Positions 34,159-42,904 of a stretch of 64,000 nt of DNA are shown in pieces. Below the pieces are notes generated by a model. That model ran no database searches. It saw nothing but the letters and a program-made list of their open reading frames with translations, and was not told where the DNA came from. Each line of letters starts with the position of its first letter. Within the stretch, counting starts at the first letter, position 1. The stretch is from Zhihengliuella sp. ISTPL4 (GTDB taxonomy: Bacteria > Actinomycetota > Actinomycetes > Actinomycetales > Microbacteriaceae): NCBI RefSeq assembly GCF_002848265.1, contig NZ_CP025422.1, positions 3,316,727 to 3,380,726 on the forward strand, in the 5' to 3' direction. Made by a program: the position numbers and the translations under genes.

Positions 34159-35520
34159 ATGGCTCTCCTCGACACCGCAGCACCCGCAGTCCCCCTCGGC
34201 GGCCCCGACCTCCCCCAGGAGCGTCGCCTCGTCACGGAACTCCCCGGCCCGCGCTCGGCGGAGGTCCTCGCCCGCAAGGCGGACGCCGTCGCCGCCGGTG
34301 TCGGACACACCGTGCCCGTCGCCGCCGTCGCGGCCGGGGGAGGGGTGGTCGTCGACGCCGACGGCAACTCGCTCATCGACCTCGGCTCCGGCATCGCCGT
34401 GACCACGGTCGGCAACGCGCACCCGAAGGTCGCCGCGGCCGTCGCCGCGCAGGCCGCGCAGTTCACGCACACCTGCTTCATGATCTCGCCGTACGAGTCG
34501 TACGTCGGCGTCGCGGAGGCGCTCAACCGCGTCACCCCCGGTGACTTCGCCAAGAAGAGCGCCCTGTTCAACTCCGGCGCCGAGGCCGTCGAGAACGCGA
34601 TCAAGATCGCCCGCAAGCACACCGGTCGTCAGGCCGTCGTCGCGTTCGACCACGGCTACCACGGTCGCACGAACCTCACCATGGCGCTGACCGCGAAGTC
34701 GATGCCGTACAAGAGCGGCTTCGGTCCGTTCGCCCCCGAGGTCTACCGGGCGCCGATGTCCTACCCGTTCCGCGACGGGCTCGAGGGTGCAGAGGCCGCG
34801 GCCCGCGTGATCCTGCAGCTCGAGAAGCAGATCGGCGCCGACAACCTCGCTGCCGTCATCATCGAGCCGATCCAGGGCGAGGGCGGCTTCATCGTCCCCG
34901 CCGACGGCTTCCTCCCCGCGATCGTCGACTGGTGCCGCGCGAACGGCGTCGTCTTCATCGCCGACGAGGTGCAGACGGGCTTCGCCCGCACCGGCCACAT
35001 GTTCGCCAGCGAGATCTTCGGCATCGAGCCCGACCTCATCACCACCGCCAAGGGCATCGCGGGCGGACTCCCGCTCGCGGCCGTGACCGGTCGCGCCGAG
35101 ATCATGGACGCCTCGCACTCCGGCGGCCTCGGCGGCACCTACGGCGGCAACCCCATCGCGTGCGCGGCAGCGCTCGCGGCCATCGACGTGTTCGAGAACG
35201 ACGGCGTCATCGAGCGGGCCCGGGAGATCGGCGAGATCCTCATCGGCCGCCTCACCGCTCTCCAGGCCGAGGACGCCCGCATCGGGGATGTCCGCGGTCA
35301 CGGCGCGATGGTCGCCGCCGAGTTCGTGGACCCGGAGACGAAGGCCTCGGATGCCGCGCTCACGGCCGCCGTAGCCAAGGCGTGCATCGCGCAGGGCGTC
35401 ATCGTCCTCACCTGCGGCACGTACGGCAACGTCATCCGCTTCCTCCCGCCGCTGTCCATCGGCGACGAGCTGCTGAACGAGGGCCTCGACGTCGTGGCCC
35501 AGGCGCTCGCCGGCGCCTGA
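34159..35520 (+). CDS. gabT: 4-aminobutyrate aminotransferase
   Basis: A 453-residue class III PLP aminotransferase transferring the amino group of GABA to 2-oxoglutarate, giving succinate semialdehyde. It has DLGSGIAVTTVGNAHPKV near residue 73, FDHGYHGRTNLTMALT near residue 163, the PLP-contact Asp in FIADEVQTGFARTG near residue 265 and the PLP-lysine in TTAKGIAGGLPLAAVTG near residue 296. The 28-residue N-terminal extension is common in actinobacterial GabT. It heads a cassette whose other enzymes supply GABA from putrescine and oxidise the product. No ribosome-binding site is visible; the -10 lies 6 nt upstream. Confidence 0.95.
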   Translation: MALLDTAAPAVPLGGPDLPQERRLVTELPGPRSAEVLARKADAVAAGVGHTVPVAAVAAGGGVVVDADGNSLIDLGSGIAVTTVGNAHPKVAAAVAAQAAQFTHTCFMISPYESYVGVAEALNRVTPGDFAKKSALFNSGAEAVENAIKIARKHTGRQAVVAFDHGYHGRTNLTMALTAKSMPYKSGFGPFAPEVYRAPMSYPFRDGLEGAEAAARVILQLEKQIGADNLAAVIIEPIQGEGGFIVPADGFLPAIVDWCRANGVVFIADEVQTGFARTGHMFASEIFGIEPDLITTAKGIAGGLPLAAVTGRAEIMDASHSGGLGGTYGGNPIACAAALAAIDVFENDGVIERAREIGEILIGRLTALQAEDARIGDVRGHGAMVAAEFVDPETKASDAALTAAVAKACIAQGVIVLTCGTYGNVIRFLPPLSIGDELLNEGLDVVAQALAGA

Positions 35521-35526
35521 CACTGT

Positions 35527-35568
35527 CCGGTCGCGTCCCCGGATCGGGGGATTTCGGGACGCGACCGG
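35527..35568 (+). terminator. Hairpin after gabT
   Basis: CCGGTCGCGTCCC (35527-35539) pairs perfectly with GGGACGCGACCGG (35556-35568), followed by TACTTCTT. It may end the gabT mRNA or attenuate read-through into the amine oxidase gene, whose start is 42 nt further. Confidence 0.7.
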
Positions 35569-35609
35569 TACTTCTTCCCCCGCATCCCCCGACGACGAAG
35601 GAGTTGCAG

Positions 35610-36992
35610 ATGGCTGAGATCACCCGCGATGTGCTGATCGTGGGCGCCGGAGCCGCAGGGCTCACGGCGGCCAACGACCTGCGGAAGGCCGGACTGTCGG
35701 TCGCCGTGCTGGAGGCCCGCGACCGCGTGGGCGGCCGGCTGTGGACCGATGTGATCGACGGCGCCATGCTGGAGATCGGCGGCCAGTGGGTCTCGCCCGA
35801 CCAGGACGCGCTCAAGGACACGATCGAGGAGCTGGGGCTCGAGACCTACAGCCGCTACCGCGAGGGTGACAGCGTCTACGTCGGCCCGGACGGCCAGGCC
35901 CACCGCTTCACGGGCGAAATGTTCCCGGTGTCGGCGGAGACCGAGGCCGTGATCGCCCGCATCACCGGCATCCTCGACGCCCTCGTTGCCGAGATCGACC
36001 CGGACAAGCCGTGGGAGCACCCGAACGCGGCCGAGTGGGACTCGATCTCCTGGGACGCCTGGCTGCGCTCGCAGACCGACGACGATGAGGCCGTGCGCAA
36101 CCTCGCGTTCGCCACCGGCTCGGCGATGCTGACCAAGCCGACCCACGCCTTCTCGCTGCTGCAGTCGCTGCTCATGGCGGCCTCCGCCGGCTCGTACTCG
36201 AACCTCGTCGACGCCGACTTCATCCTCGACAAGCGCGTCGTGGGAGGGCTCCAGCAGGTGCCGCTGCGCCTCGCCGAGCGCCTGGGCGAGGACGTGCTGC
36301 TGAACCAGCCCGTCCGCAGCCTGGAGTGGTCGGATGACGGGGTCGTGGCGACCACCGATGACCTCACGGTGCGGGCACGGTACGCGATCCTCGCGCACGC
36401 CCCCATCCTCTACAACCGCATCTCCTTCGTCCCGCCGCTGCCGCGTCGCCAGCACCAGCTGCACCAGCACCTCTCGATGGGCTTCGTCATCAAGGTGCAC
36501 GCGGTCTACGACCGCCCGTTCTGGCGCGAGCAGGGCCTGAGCGGCACGGCGTTCAGCCCGTACGAGCTGTCGCACGAGGCGTACGACAACAGCAACCACG
36601 GCGACGAGCGCGGCACCCTGGTCGGCTTCGTGTCCGACGCGAACGCCGACGGCGTCTTCGAGCTGTCCGCCGAGGAGCGCAAGGAGCGCATCCTCGAGTC
36701 GCTGTCGCACTACTACGGACCCGAGGCGAAGAATCCGGTCGTGTACTACGAGAGCGACTGGGGCAGCGAGGAGTGGACGCGGGGCGCCTACGCCGCGAGC
36801 TTCGACCTGGGCGGCCTGCACCGCTACGGCGCCGACCTGCGCACGCCCGTCGGACCGATCCACTTCGCCTGCAGCGACATGGCCGGAGCGGGGTACCAGC
36901 ACGTCGACGGGGCGATCCGCATGGGCCACTTCGTCGCGGCGAACATCGTCGACGCCCGCCGCGAGGCCGGCGCTCCCGAGAGCATCGGCTGA
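35610..36992 (+). CDS. Flavin monoamine oxidase (putrescine oxidase-like)
   Basis: A 460-residue FAD-dependent amine oxidase: N-terminal dinucleotide-binding VGAGAAGLTAANDLRKAG (residues ~11-28), VLEARDRVGGRLWTD near residue 37, GGQWVSPDQDALKDTIEELG near residue 56, and C-terminal FAD-binding DMAGAGYQHVDGAIRMG near residue 427. The YSRYREGDSVY region and length match putrescine oxidases of Rhodococcus and Kocuria, which give 4-aminobutanal and H2O2. The adjacent aldehyde dehydrogenases and gabT complete a route to succinate. A GAAGGAG ribosome-binding site precedes the ATG. Other primary amines (tyramine) cannot be excluded. Confidence 0.88.
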   Translation: MAEITRDVLIVGAGAAGLTAANDLRKAGLSVAVLEARDRVGGRLWTDVIDGAMLEIGGQWVSPDQDALKDTIEELGLETYSRYREGDSVYVGPDGQAHRFTGEMFPVSAETEAVIARITGILDALVAEIDPDKPWEHPNAAEWDSISWDAWLRSQTDDDEAVRNLAFATGSAMLTKPTHAFSLLQSLLMAASAGSYSNLVDADFILDKRVVGGLQQVPLRLAERLGEDVLLNQPVRSLEWSDDGVVATTDDLTVRARYAILAHAPILYNRISFVPPLPRRQHQLHQHLSMGFVIKVHAVYDRPFWREQGLSGTAFSPYELSHEAYDNSNHGDERGTLVGFVSDANADGVFELSAEERKERILESLSHYYGPEAKNPVVYYESDWGSEEWTRGAYAASFDLGGLHRYGADLRTPVGPIHFACSDMAGAGYQHVDGAIRMGHFVAANIVDARREAGAPESIG

Positions 36993-37876
36993 TGACCGGG
37001 TCGGTCGTCGTCGGCTATACGGCGACGGATGCGGGGGCGGACGCGGCGGCGCTGGGCGCACAGCTGGCGCGCAGCATCGGCGCGACTCTGCACCTCGTGA
37101 TCGTGCTGCCGACCGAGGGCACCCGCAGCGCCGCCGTGCCGCCGGAGCGCGCCTACGAGGACGTCATCCGGAAGCAGGCGCGCAGCTGGCTGCAGGACGC
37201 GGTCGTGCGTCTGCCGCAGGAGCTCGTCCGCAGCGGTCACGTGCGTTTCTCGGAGTCGTTCGCGGAAGGGCTCATCGCCGCGGGTGAGGAGTTCGACGCC
37301 AGCGTGATCGTGATCGGCACGGCCGGTGGCGGACTCTTCGGCCGGCATCGGCTGGGCAGCGTCGCATCGGAGCTGCTGCACTCCTCGCCGATCCCGGTGG
37401 CTCTCGCGCCGGCCGGTCTCGCGCAGCAGGACGACCACGTGCTCCCGCGCGTCACCGTCGCCGTCGGCACCCGCCCCGGCGCGGAGGGTGTGCTCGACCA
37501 GGCCGTCGCCCTCGCCGGCGCCGCCGAGGTGAGCCTGCGCCTGGTGTCCCTCGTTCCGTTCGACGTGCCGCCGGGGCTCGACACCGGCGCGATCCGCCTC
37601 GCCGGCAGCGAGCACGCGCACCAGGTGCTGGCCGTGGCCGCCGAGCGGCTGCCGGACGGTCTCGGCGCCGTCGTCGAGGAGGCCCCCGGCGAGACGGTGG
37701 AGGACGCCGTCGCCGGGCTCTCCTGGCTCCCCGGCGAGGTCGTGCTCGTCGGCTCCAGCCGGCTGGCGCAGCCTCGCCGACTCTTCCTGGGCTCCACGGC
37801 GGCGAAGATGCTGCACGAGCTGCCCGTCCCCATGATCGTCGTCCCGCGTACCCGCGATGAAGCAGGAGACCGCTGA
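36992..37876 (+). CDS. Tandem universal stress protein
   Basis: A 294-residue protein with two Usp domains. The first (residues ~1-140) has VIGTAGGGLFGRHRLGSVAS, the ATP-binding G-2x-G-9x-G(S/T) pattern; the second (~145-290) has VLVGSSRLAQPRRLFLGSTA. The ATG overlaps the amine oxidase stop and its stop overlaps the next ATG, so it is fully embedded in the putrescine operon. Usp proteins bind ATP and modulate partners; here it may modulate the adjoining permease, as Usp genes often neighbour APC transporters. This is inference. Confidence 0.9.
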   Translation: MTGSVVVGYTATDAGADAAALGAQLARSIGATLHLVIVLPTEGTRSAAVPPERAYEDVIRKQARSWLQDAVVRLPQELVRSGHVRFSESFAEGLIAAGEEFDASVIVIGTAGGGLFGRHRLGSVASELLHSSPIPVALAPAGLAQQDDHVLPRVTVAVGTRPGAEGVLDQAVALAGAAEVSLRLVSLVPFDVPPGLDTGAIRLAGSEHAHQVLAVAAERLPDGLGAVVEEAPGETVEDAVAGLSWLPGEVVLVGSSRLAQPRRLFLGSTAAKMLHELPVPMIVVPRTRDEAGDR

Positions 37877-39432
37877 TGAGCAGCACCAACCGGGCGACGG
37901 AGCCCGCATCCGGCGTCACGACCGGAATCTCGACGAAGGGCCTGAGCGCCGGCACCGTCGGCCTGATCGGCGCCGTCGTGATCGGCATTTCGTGCATCGC
38001 CCCCGCCTACACCTTCACGGCCGCCGTCGGCCCGACCGCGTCCGAGGTCGGCGCGCAGATCCCGGCGATCATCCTCGTCGGCTTCATCCCGATGCTCCTC
38101 GTGGCCTTCGGCTACCGCGAGCTCAACAACCGCATGCCCGACTCCGGTACGTCCTTCACCTGGGCCGCCAGGGCGTTCGGACCGTGGGTCGGCTGGATGG
38201 CCGGCTGGGGCCTCGTGGTCGCCACGATCCTCGTGCTGTCCAACCTCGCCGGCGTCGCGGTCGACTTCCTGTTCCTGCTGCTGTCGCAGATCACGGGGAA
38301 CGCGGAGATCGCGGACCTCGCCGGCGTGACCTGGATCAACATCGGCGTGTGCCTGCTCTTCATGCTCGGCGCGACCTGGGTGTCGTACCGCGACATGCAG
38401 ACCACGCAGAAGCTGCAGTACTGGCTGGTCGGGTTCCAGATCCTCGTGCTCGTGTTCTTCGCCGTCGCCGCGATCGTGCAGGCGGTGAGCGGCAACGGCT
38501 TCGACTACCAGCCGTTCGACCTCAACTGGTTCAACCCGTTCGCGATCTCGTCGTTCAGCGCCGTCGCCGCGGGTCTGTCGTTGTCGATCTTCATCTTCTG
38601 GGGCTGGGACGTCACCCTCACGATGAACGAGGAGACGAAGGACCCGGAGAAGACCCCCGGCCGCGCGGCGACCGTCACGGTGCTCACGATCGTCTCGCTC
38701 TACCTGCTCCTCGCCGTCGCGATGATCATGTTCGCGGGCGTCGGCACCGGAGAGCTCGGCCTCGGCAACGGCGACATCCAGGAGAACGTGTTCTTCCACC
38801 TCTCCGGGCCGATCCTCGGGCCGCTCGCGTTCCTCGTGTCGCTCGCGGTGCTGACGAGCTCCGCGTCGTCCCTGCAGTCGACCTTCGTCGGCCCGGCGCG
38901 CACCCTGCTCGCGATGGGCCACTACGGCGCGCTCCCGAAGTCGTTCGCGAAGGTCAGCCCCCGGTTCTTCACCCCGGGCTACGCCACCATCGTGTCGGCC
39001 ATCGTGGCCTCCGCGTTCTACGCCGTGATGCGCGTGGTCAGCGAGGACACCCTGTGGGACACGATCCTCACGCTCGGGATGATGATCTGCTTCTACTACG
39101 GGATCACGGCGTTCGCCTGCGTCTGGTACTTCCGCAAGCAGTGGTTCGACTCCACGCGGAACGTCTTCTTCACCTTCCTGTTCCCCCTGGTGGGCGGCAT
39201 CATCCTGGCGATCCTGTTCTTCACCACGCTGATCGACTCCATGGACCCGGCCTACGGCTCCGGGTCGGAGATCGGCGGCATCGGCATCGTCTTCATCCTC
39301 GGCATCCTCATCATCGTGGTGGGCGTGGCCGTGATGATCTGGAACGCCATCCGGCGCCCGGCCTTCTTCCGTGGTGAGACGCTGGGTATGGACGCTCCGC
39401 CCAGCCGCCGTCGTCGTCCCACGTCCGTCTGA
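37876..39432 (+). CDS. APC family amino acid/polyamine permease
   Basis: A 518-residue integral membrane protein with about 12-14 helices, starting GISTKGLSAGTVGLIGAVVIG, the usual APC opening after a ~20-residue cytoplasmic tail. The GYRELNNRMPDSGTSFTWAA segment near residue 77 and GWDVTLTMNEETKDPEKTPG near residue 240 are conserved in polyamine/GABA-type APC transporters. It probably imports putrescine or GABA for the enzymes around it. The start overlaps the Usp stop (TGATG), and the next ALDH gene follows after 14 nt with an AAAGAGAGA ribosome-binding site. Confidence 0.92.
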   Translation: MSSTNRATEPASGVTTGISTKGLSAGTVGLIGAVVIGISCIAPAYTFTAAVGPTASEVGAQIPAIILVGFIPMLLVAFGYRELNNRMPDSGTSFTWAARAFGPWVGWMAGWGLVVATILVLSNLAGVAVDFLFLLLSQITGNAEIADLAGVTWINIGVCLLFMLGATWVSYRDMQTTQKLQYWLVGFQILVLVFFAVAAIVQAVSGNGFDYQPFDLNWFNPFAISSFSAVAAGLSLSIFIFWGWDVTLTMNEETKDPEKTPGRAATVTVLTIVSLYLLLAVAMIMFAGVGTGELGLGNGDIQENVFFHLSGPILGPLAFLVSLAVLTSSASSLQSTFVGPARTLLAMGHYGALPKSFAKVSPRFFTPGYATIVSAIVASAFYAVMRVVSEDTLWDTILTLGMMICFYYGITAFACVWYFRKQWFDSTRNVFFTFLFPLVGGIILAILFFTTLIDSMDPAYGSGSEIGGIGIVFILGILIIVVGVAVMIWNAIRRPAFFRGETLGMDAPPSRRRRPTSV

Positions 39433-39446
39433 AAGAGAGAGAATCC

Positions 39447-40913
39447 ATGAGCACTCAGAACGAGCAGGCGCTGCTCGACAGCATCCCCACCGGCCTCTTC
39501 ATCGGCGGTGAATGGATCGAAGGGGAGACCGGCGCGACCTTCGACGTCAAGGATCCCTCGACGAACCAGGTGATCCGCACCATCGCCGACGCCACCCCCG
39601 CGGACGGCATCCGCGCGCTCGACGCCGCCGTCGCCGCGCAGGAGGAGTGGGCTGCGACGGCACCGCGCGTGCGCGGCGAGATCCTCCGCCGAGCGTTCGA
39701 CCTCGTGCAGGCGCGCAAGGAGGACCTCGCGCTGCTGATGACGCTCGAGATGGGCAAGCCGCTGGCGGAGGCCCGCGGCGAGGTCGCCTACGGCGGCGAG
39801 TTCCTCCGCTGGTTCAGCGAGGAGGCCGTGCGTATCAGCGGCCGCTACGGCCTCAACCCGGAGGGCACCGGGCACATGATCGTGTCGCAGCGCCCGGTAG
39901 GCCCGTCGTTCTTCGTGACGCCGTGGAACTTCCCGTTCGCGATGGCGACGCGCAAGATCGCGCCGGCCCTCGCCGCCGGCTGCACCGTGGTGATCAAGCC
40001 CCCGGCACTCACGCCGCTCACGACCATCTTCTTCACGACGCTGCTCGAGGAGGCCGGTCTGCCGAAGGGTGTCGTCAACGTCGTGCAGACCTCGAAGTCC
40101 AGCGCGCTGTCCGCGCCGATCATCGCCGACCCGCGGCTGCGCAAGCTGTCCTTCACCGGGTCGACCGAGGTCGGCCGCAAGCTCATCGCCCAGGCCGCCG
40201 AGGGCGTGCTCCGGGTGTCGATGGAGCTCGGCGGCAACGCCCCGTTCGTCGTGTTCGACGACGCCGACCTGGACAAGGCCGTGGACGGCGCGCTGGCCGC
40301 GAAGTTCCGCAACATCGGCCAGGCGTGCACTGCCGCCAACCGCTTCATCGTGCACAAGGACGTCGCGGGCGAGTTCGCCAAGCGTGTCACCGAGCGCGTC
40401 AACGGCATGAAGATCGGCCGCGGCACGGAGGAGGGCGTGGCGATCGGCCCGCTCATCGATGAGGACGCCGTGGCGAAGGCCGGCGAGCTCGTGGACGACG
40501 CCGTCGAGCGCGGCGCGACCCTGCTCGCGGGTGGCAAGGCGCTCGAGGGCACCGGCACGTTCTACGAGCCCACGGTTCTCACCGACGTGGTCCCCGGCTC
40601 CGCGATCCTCCGCGAGGAGATCTTCGGCCCGGTGCTGGCGATCGCGACGTTCGAGACGGAAGAGGAGGCCGTACGCCTCGCCAACGACACCGAATACGGC
40701 CTGGTCTCCTACGTGTTCACGGAGAACCTGCAGCGCGGTCAGCGGATGATCGACGCGCTGGAGACCGGCATGATGGGTCTGAACGTGGGTGTCGTCTCCA
40801 ACGCGGCGGCCCCCTTCGGTGGCGTCAAGCAGTCCGGCGTCGGCCGCGAAGGCGGCTTCGAGGGCATCCACGAGTACCTGTCCACCAAGTACACGCTGAT
40901 CCCGGTCTCCTGA
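39447..40913 (+). CDS. gabD: NAD(P)-dependent aldehyde dehydrogenase (succinate-semialdehyde dehydrogenase-like)
   Basis: A 488-residue aldehyde dehydrogenase with VTPWNFPFAMATRKIAPAL near residue 157, the catalytic Glu in MELGGNAPFVVFDDAD near residue 258 and the catalytic Cys in NIGQACTAANRF near residue 293. The GLFIGGEWIEGETGATFDVKDPST opening and the MMGLNVGVVSNAAAPFGGVKQSG end are typical of GabD. It would oxidise succinate semialdehyde, made by GabT, to succinate. With a second ALDH next to it, one of the two may instead take 4-aminobutanal. Confidence 0.92.
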   Translation: MSTQNEQALLDSIPTGLFIGGEWIEGETGATFDVKDPSTNQVIRTIADATPADGIRALDAAVAAQEEWAATAPRVRGEILRRAFDLVQARKEDLALLMTLEMGKPLAEARGEVAYGGEFLRWFSEEAVRISGRYGLNPEGTGHMIVSQRPVGPSFFVTPWNFPFAMATRKIAPALAAGCTVVIKPPALTPLTTIFFTTLLEEAGLPKGVVNVVQTSKSSALSAPIIADPRLRKLSFTGSTEVGRKLIAQAAEGVLRVSMELGGNAPFVVFDDADLDKAVDGALAAKFRNIGQACTAANRFIVHKDVAGEFAKRVTERVNGMKIGRGTEEGVAIGPLIDEDAVAKAGELVDDAVERGATLLAGGKALEGTGTFYEPTVLTDVVPGSAILREEIFGPVLAIATFETEEEAVRLANDTEYGLVSYVFTENLQRGQRMIDALETGMMGLNVGVVSNAAAPFGGVKQSGVGREGGFEGIHEYLSTKYTLIPVS

Positions 40914-40938
40914 CCGGCACGGCAAGAGGAGGAGAGAC

Positions 40939-42303
40939 ATGACCGACTACGCCGTCGTCAACCCCGCCACCGGCGAGACCCTGGCGTCGTACGACACCTT
41001 CACCGACGCGCAGATCGAGGAGGCCGTCGCGGCCGCCGACGAGGCGCACCGCGAGTGGTCGCGTTCCACCACGGTCGCCGACCGTGCCGCGCTGCTGCGC
41101 CGTGCGGCCGAGCTGCACCGCGAACGCCGCGAGGAGCTGGCCGACATCTTCGTGCGCGAGATGGGCAAGCCCCGGGAGGCCGCACTGGGTGAGGTGGATT
41201 TCGCCGCCGACATCGCGGAGTACTACGCGGACCAGGCCGAGGACATCATGGCCGACCAGCCCATCAAGATCCTCGGTGAGGGATCGGCGATCATCCGCCG
41301 CTCCTCGCTGGGGCCGCTCGTGGGCATCATGCCGTGGAACTTCCCGGCGTACCAGATCGTGCGCTTCGCCGCGCCGAACCTGATCGTCGGTAACACGATC
41401 CTGCTGAAGCCCGCGCCGCAGTGCCCGGAATCGTCGAGTGCGATCGAGGCGATCTACCACGACGCCGGCTTCCCGAAGGGCGCGTACCAGAACGTGCTCG
41501 CCACGAACGACCAGATCGCGGCCATGATCGCGGACCCGCGCGTGCAGGGCGTTTCGCTGACCGGCTCCGAGCGCGCCGGCGCCGCGGTCGCCGAGGTCGC
41601 CGGGCGCAACCTCAAGAAGGTCGCGCTGGAGCTGGGCGGGTCCGACCCGTTCATCGTGCTCTCCACCGACGACCTCGACGCCACGGTGCAGGCCGGCGTG
41701 GACGCGCGGCTCGACAACAACGGCCAGGCCTGCAACGGCGCCAAGCGCTTCATCATCGTCGACGACCTCTACGACGCGTTCGTGGAGAAGTTCACGGCGG
41801 CGATGGCGGCCGTCGAGGCGACCGACCCCACCCTCGACGACACGGTCCTCGGTCCGGTCTCGTCGGAGGCCGCCGCGGAGAACCTGCAGAAGCAGATCGA
41901 CACCGCGGTGACCCAGGGTGCGACGCTGCTCACGGGTGGCACGCGCGACGGGGCGTTCTTCGCACCGACCGTGCTCGCCGACGTGACCCCGGAGATGGAC
42001 GTCTACCGCGAGGAGCTGTTCGGCCCCGCGGCCGTCGTCTACCGCGTCGCGGACGAGGAGGCGGCGGTCGCGCTGGCCAACGACACCACGTTCGGTCTGG
42101 GCTCCTACGTCTTCACGACGGACGAGGCGCAGGCGGAGCGGGTGGCCGACAAGATCGAGGCCGGCATGGTCTATGTGAACCTCGTGCTCGCGGACAGCCC
42201 TGAGCTCCCGTTCGGCGGCATCAAGCGCAGCGGCACGGCCCGCGAGCTGGGCCACCTCGCGGCCGACGAGTTCGTCAACAAGAAGCTGATCCGCATCGGC
42301 TGA
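40939..42303 (+). CDS. NAD-dependent succinate-semialdehyde/aldehyde dehydrogenase
   Basis: A 454-residue ALDH of the shorter GabD2/Sad type: starts YAVVNPATGETLASYDTFTD, with MPWNFPAYQIVRFAAPNLI near residue 130, catalytic Glu in ALELGGSDPFIVLS near residue 230 and Cys in NNGQACNGAKRFII near residue 264. It follows gabD by 25 nt with an AGGAGGAG ribosome-binding site. In a putrescine pathway it could oxidise 4-aminobutanal to GABA or duplicate the succinate-semialdehyde step; sequence alone does not separate these. Confidence 0.9.
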   Translation: MTDYAVVNPATGETLASYDTFTDAQIEEAVAAADEAHREWSRSTTVADRAALLRRAAELHRERREELADIFVREMGKPREAALGEVDFAADIAEYYADQAEDIMADQPIKILGEGSAIIRRSSLGPLVGIMPWNFPAYQIVRFAAPNLIVGNTILLKPAPQCPESSSAIEAIYHDAGFPKGAYQNVLATNDQIAAMIADPRVQGVSLTGSERAGAAVAEVAGRNLKKVALELGGSDPFIVLSTDDLDATVQAGVDARLDNNGQACNGAKRFIIVDDLYDAFVEKFTAAMAAVEATDPTLDDTVLGPVSSEAAAENLQKQIDTAVTQGATLLTGGTRDGAFFAPTVLADVTPEMDVYREELFGPAAVVYRVADEEAAVALANDTTFGLGSYVFTTDEAQAERVADKIEAGMVYVNLVLADSPELPFGGIKRSGTARELGHLAADEFVNKKLIRIG

Positions 42304-42305
42304 TC

Positions 42306-42387
42306 GTCGACCCACCCCCTTCCGGCCGAGCGGCCCCCTTGCGTACGCACGCAAGGGGGCCGCTCGCACGAGAGGGGCCGGGTCGAC
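42306..42387. repeat. ~80-bp intergenic double-hairpin repeat, copy A
   Basis: The element starts GTCGACCCACCCCCTTCCGG and ends AGGGGCCGGGTCGAC. The inner GCGGCCCCCTTGCGT pairs perfectly with ACGCAAGGGGGCCGC around ACGC, and the outer ends are also inverse to each other. It closes the putrescine operon and can act as a terminator. Sister copies are at 51059-51135, 60742-60833 and 61911-61990. Confidence 0.8.
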
Positions 42388-42425
42388 GGGGTGCGCGTCG
42401 AGGACGGACGAGGCACAATGGCGGC

Positions 42426-42863
42426 ATGAGTGCGCACACGGATCCGGTCCAGACCCTCACCGCGGAGCAGAGCTGGGAGCACCTGCGCAGCCAGGAGCTC
42501 GGGCGGCTCGTCACCAGGGTCGGCGAGACCATCGACATCTTCCCCGTGAACTACGCCGTCGACGGCGAGGGCCTCCTGTTCCGGACCGCGCCGGGGAGCA
42601 AGCTGTTCGAGCTGACGGTCAACGCCGATGTGCTCTTCGAGGTCGACGACCACACGGACACCGCCGCCTGGAGCGTCATCGTCCGCGGGCGCGCGGAGGC
42701 GCTGGAGACCGACGCCGACATCGAGCGGGCGGAGGCGGCGGGTTTGCGCCCGTGGATCCCGACCGACAAGCGCGTGTACGTGCGCATCGCCCCGGCATCG
42801 GTCTCCGGCCGCGCGTTCCGGCGCGATCCCGAGCCCGACCGGGACGGCCCGCAGGAGTACTGA
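42426..42863 (+). CDS. Pyridoxamine 5'-phosphate oxidase family protein
   Basis: A 145-residue split-barrel flavin/F420-binding-type protein: QSWEHLRSQELGRLVTRVGETIDIFPVNYAVDGEGLLFRTAPG is the standard opening of this small PNPOx-like family, followed by VLFEVDDHTDTAAWSVIVRGRAEAL. Members bind FMN, FAD, F420 or haem; most have no proven reaction. The C-terminal tail is Arg/Asp-rich. The ATG is 6 nt after CACAAT (42414-42419), suggesting a leaderless mRNA. It is separate from the flanking units. Confidence 0.88.
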   Translation: MSAHTDPVQTLTAEQSWEHLRSQELGRLVTRVGETIDIFPVNYAVDGEGLLFRTAPGSKLFELTVNADVLFEVDDHTDTAAWSVIVRGRAEALETDADIERAEAAGLRPWIPTDKRVYVRIAPASVSGRAFRRDPEPDRDGPQEY

Positions 42864-42904
42864 GCCCGGCCCCGGCGAGCCCTGTGCGGGCGTAGGGTCG
42901 GGGT

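Noticed and set aside
34066..35523. Extension of the pucR frame to nearly 1000 codons
   Set aside because: The extra part is antisense to gabT; a good ribosome-binding site and the normal PucR N terminus start at 34065.
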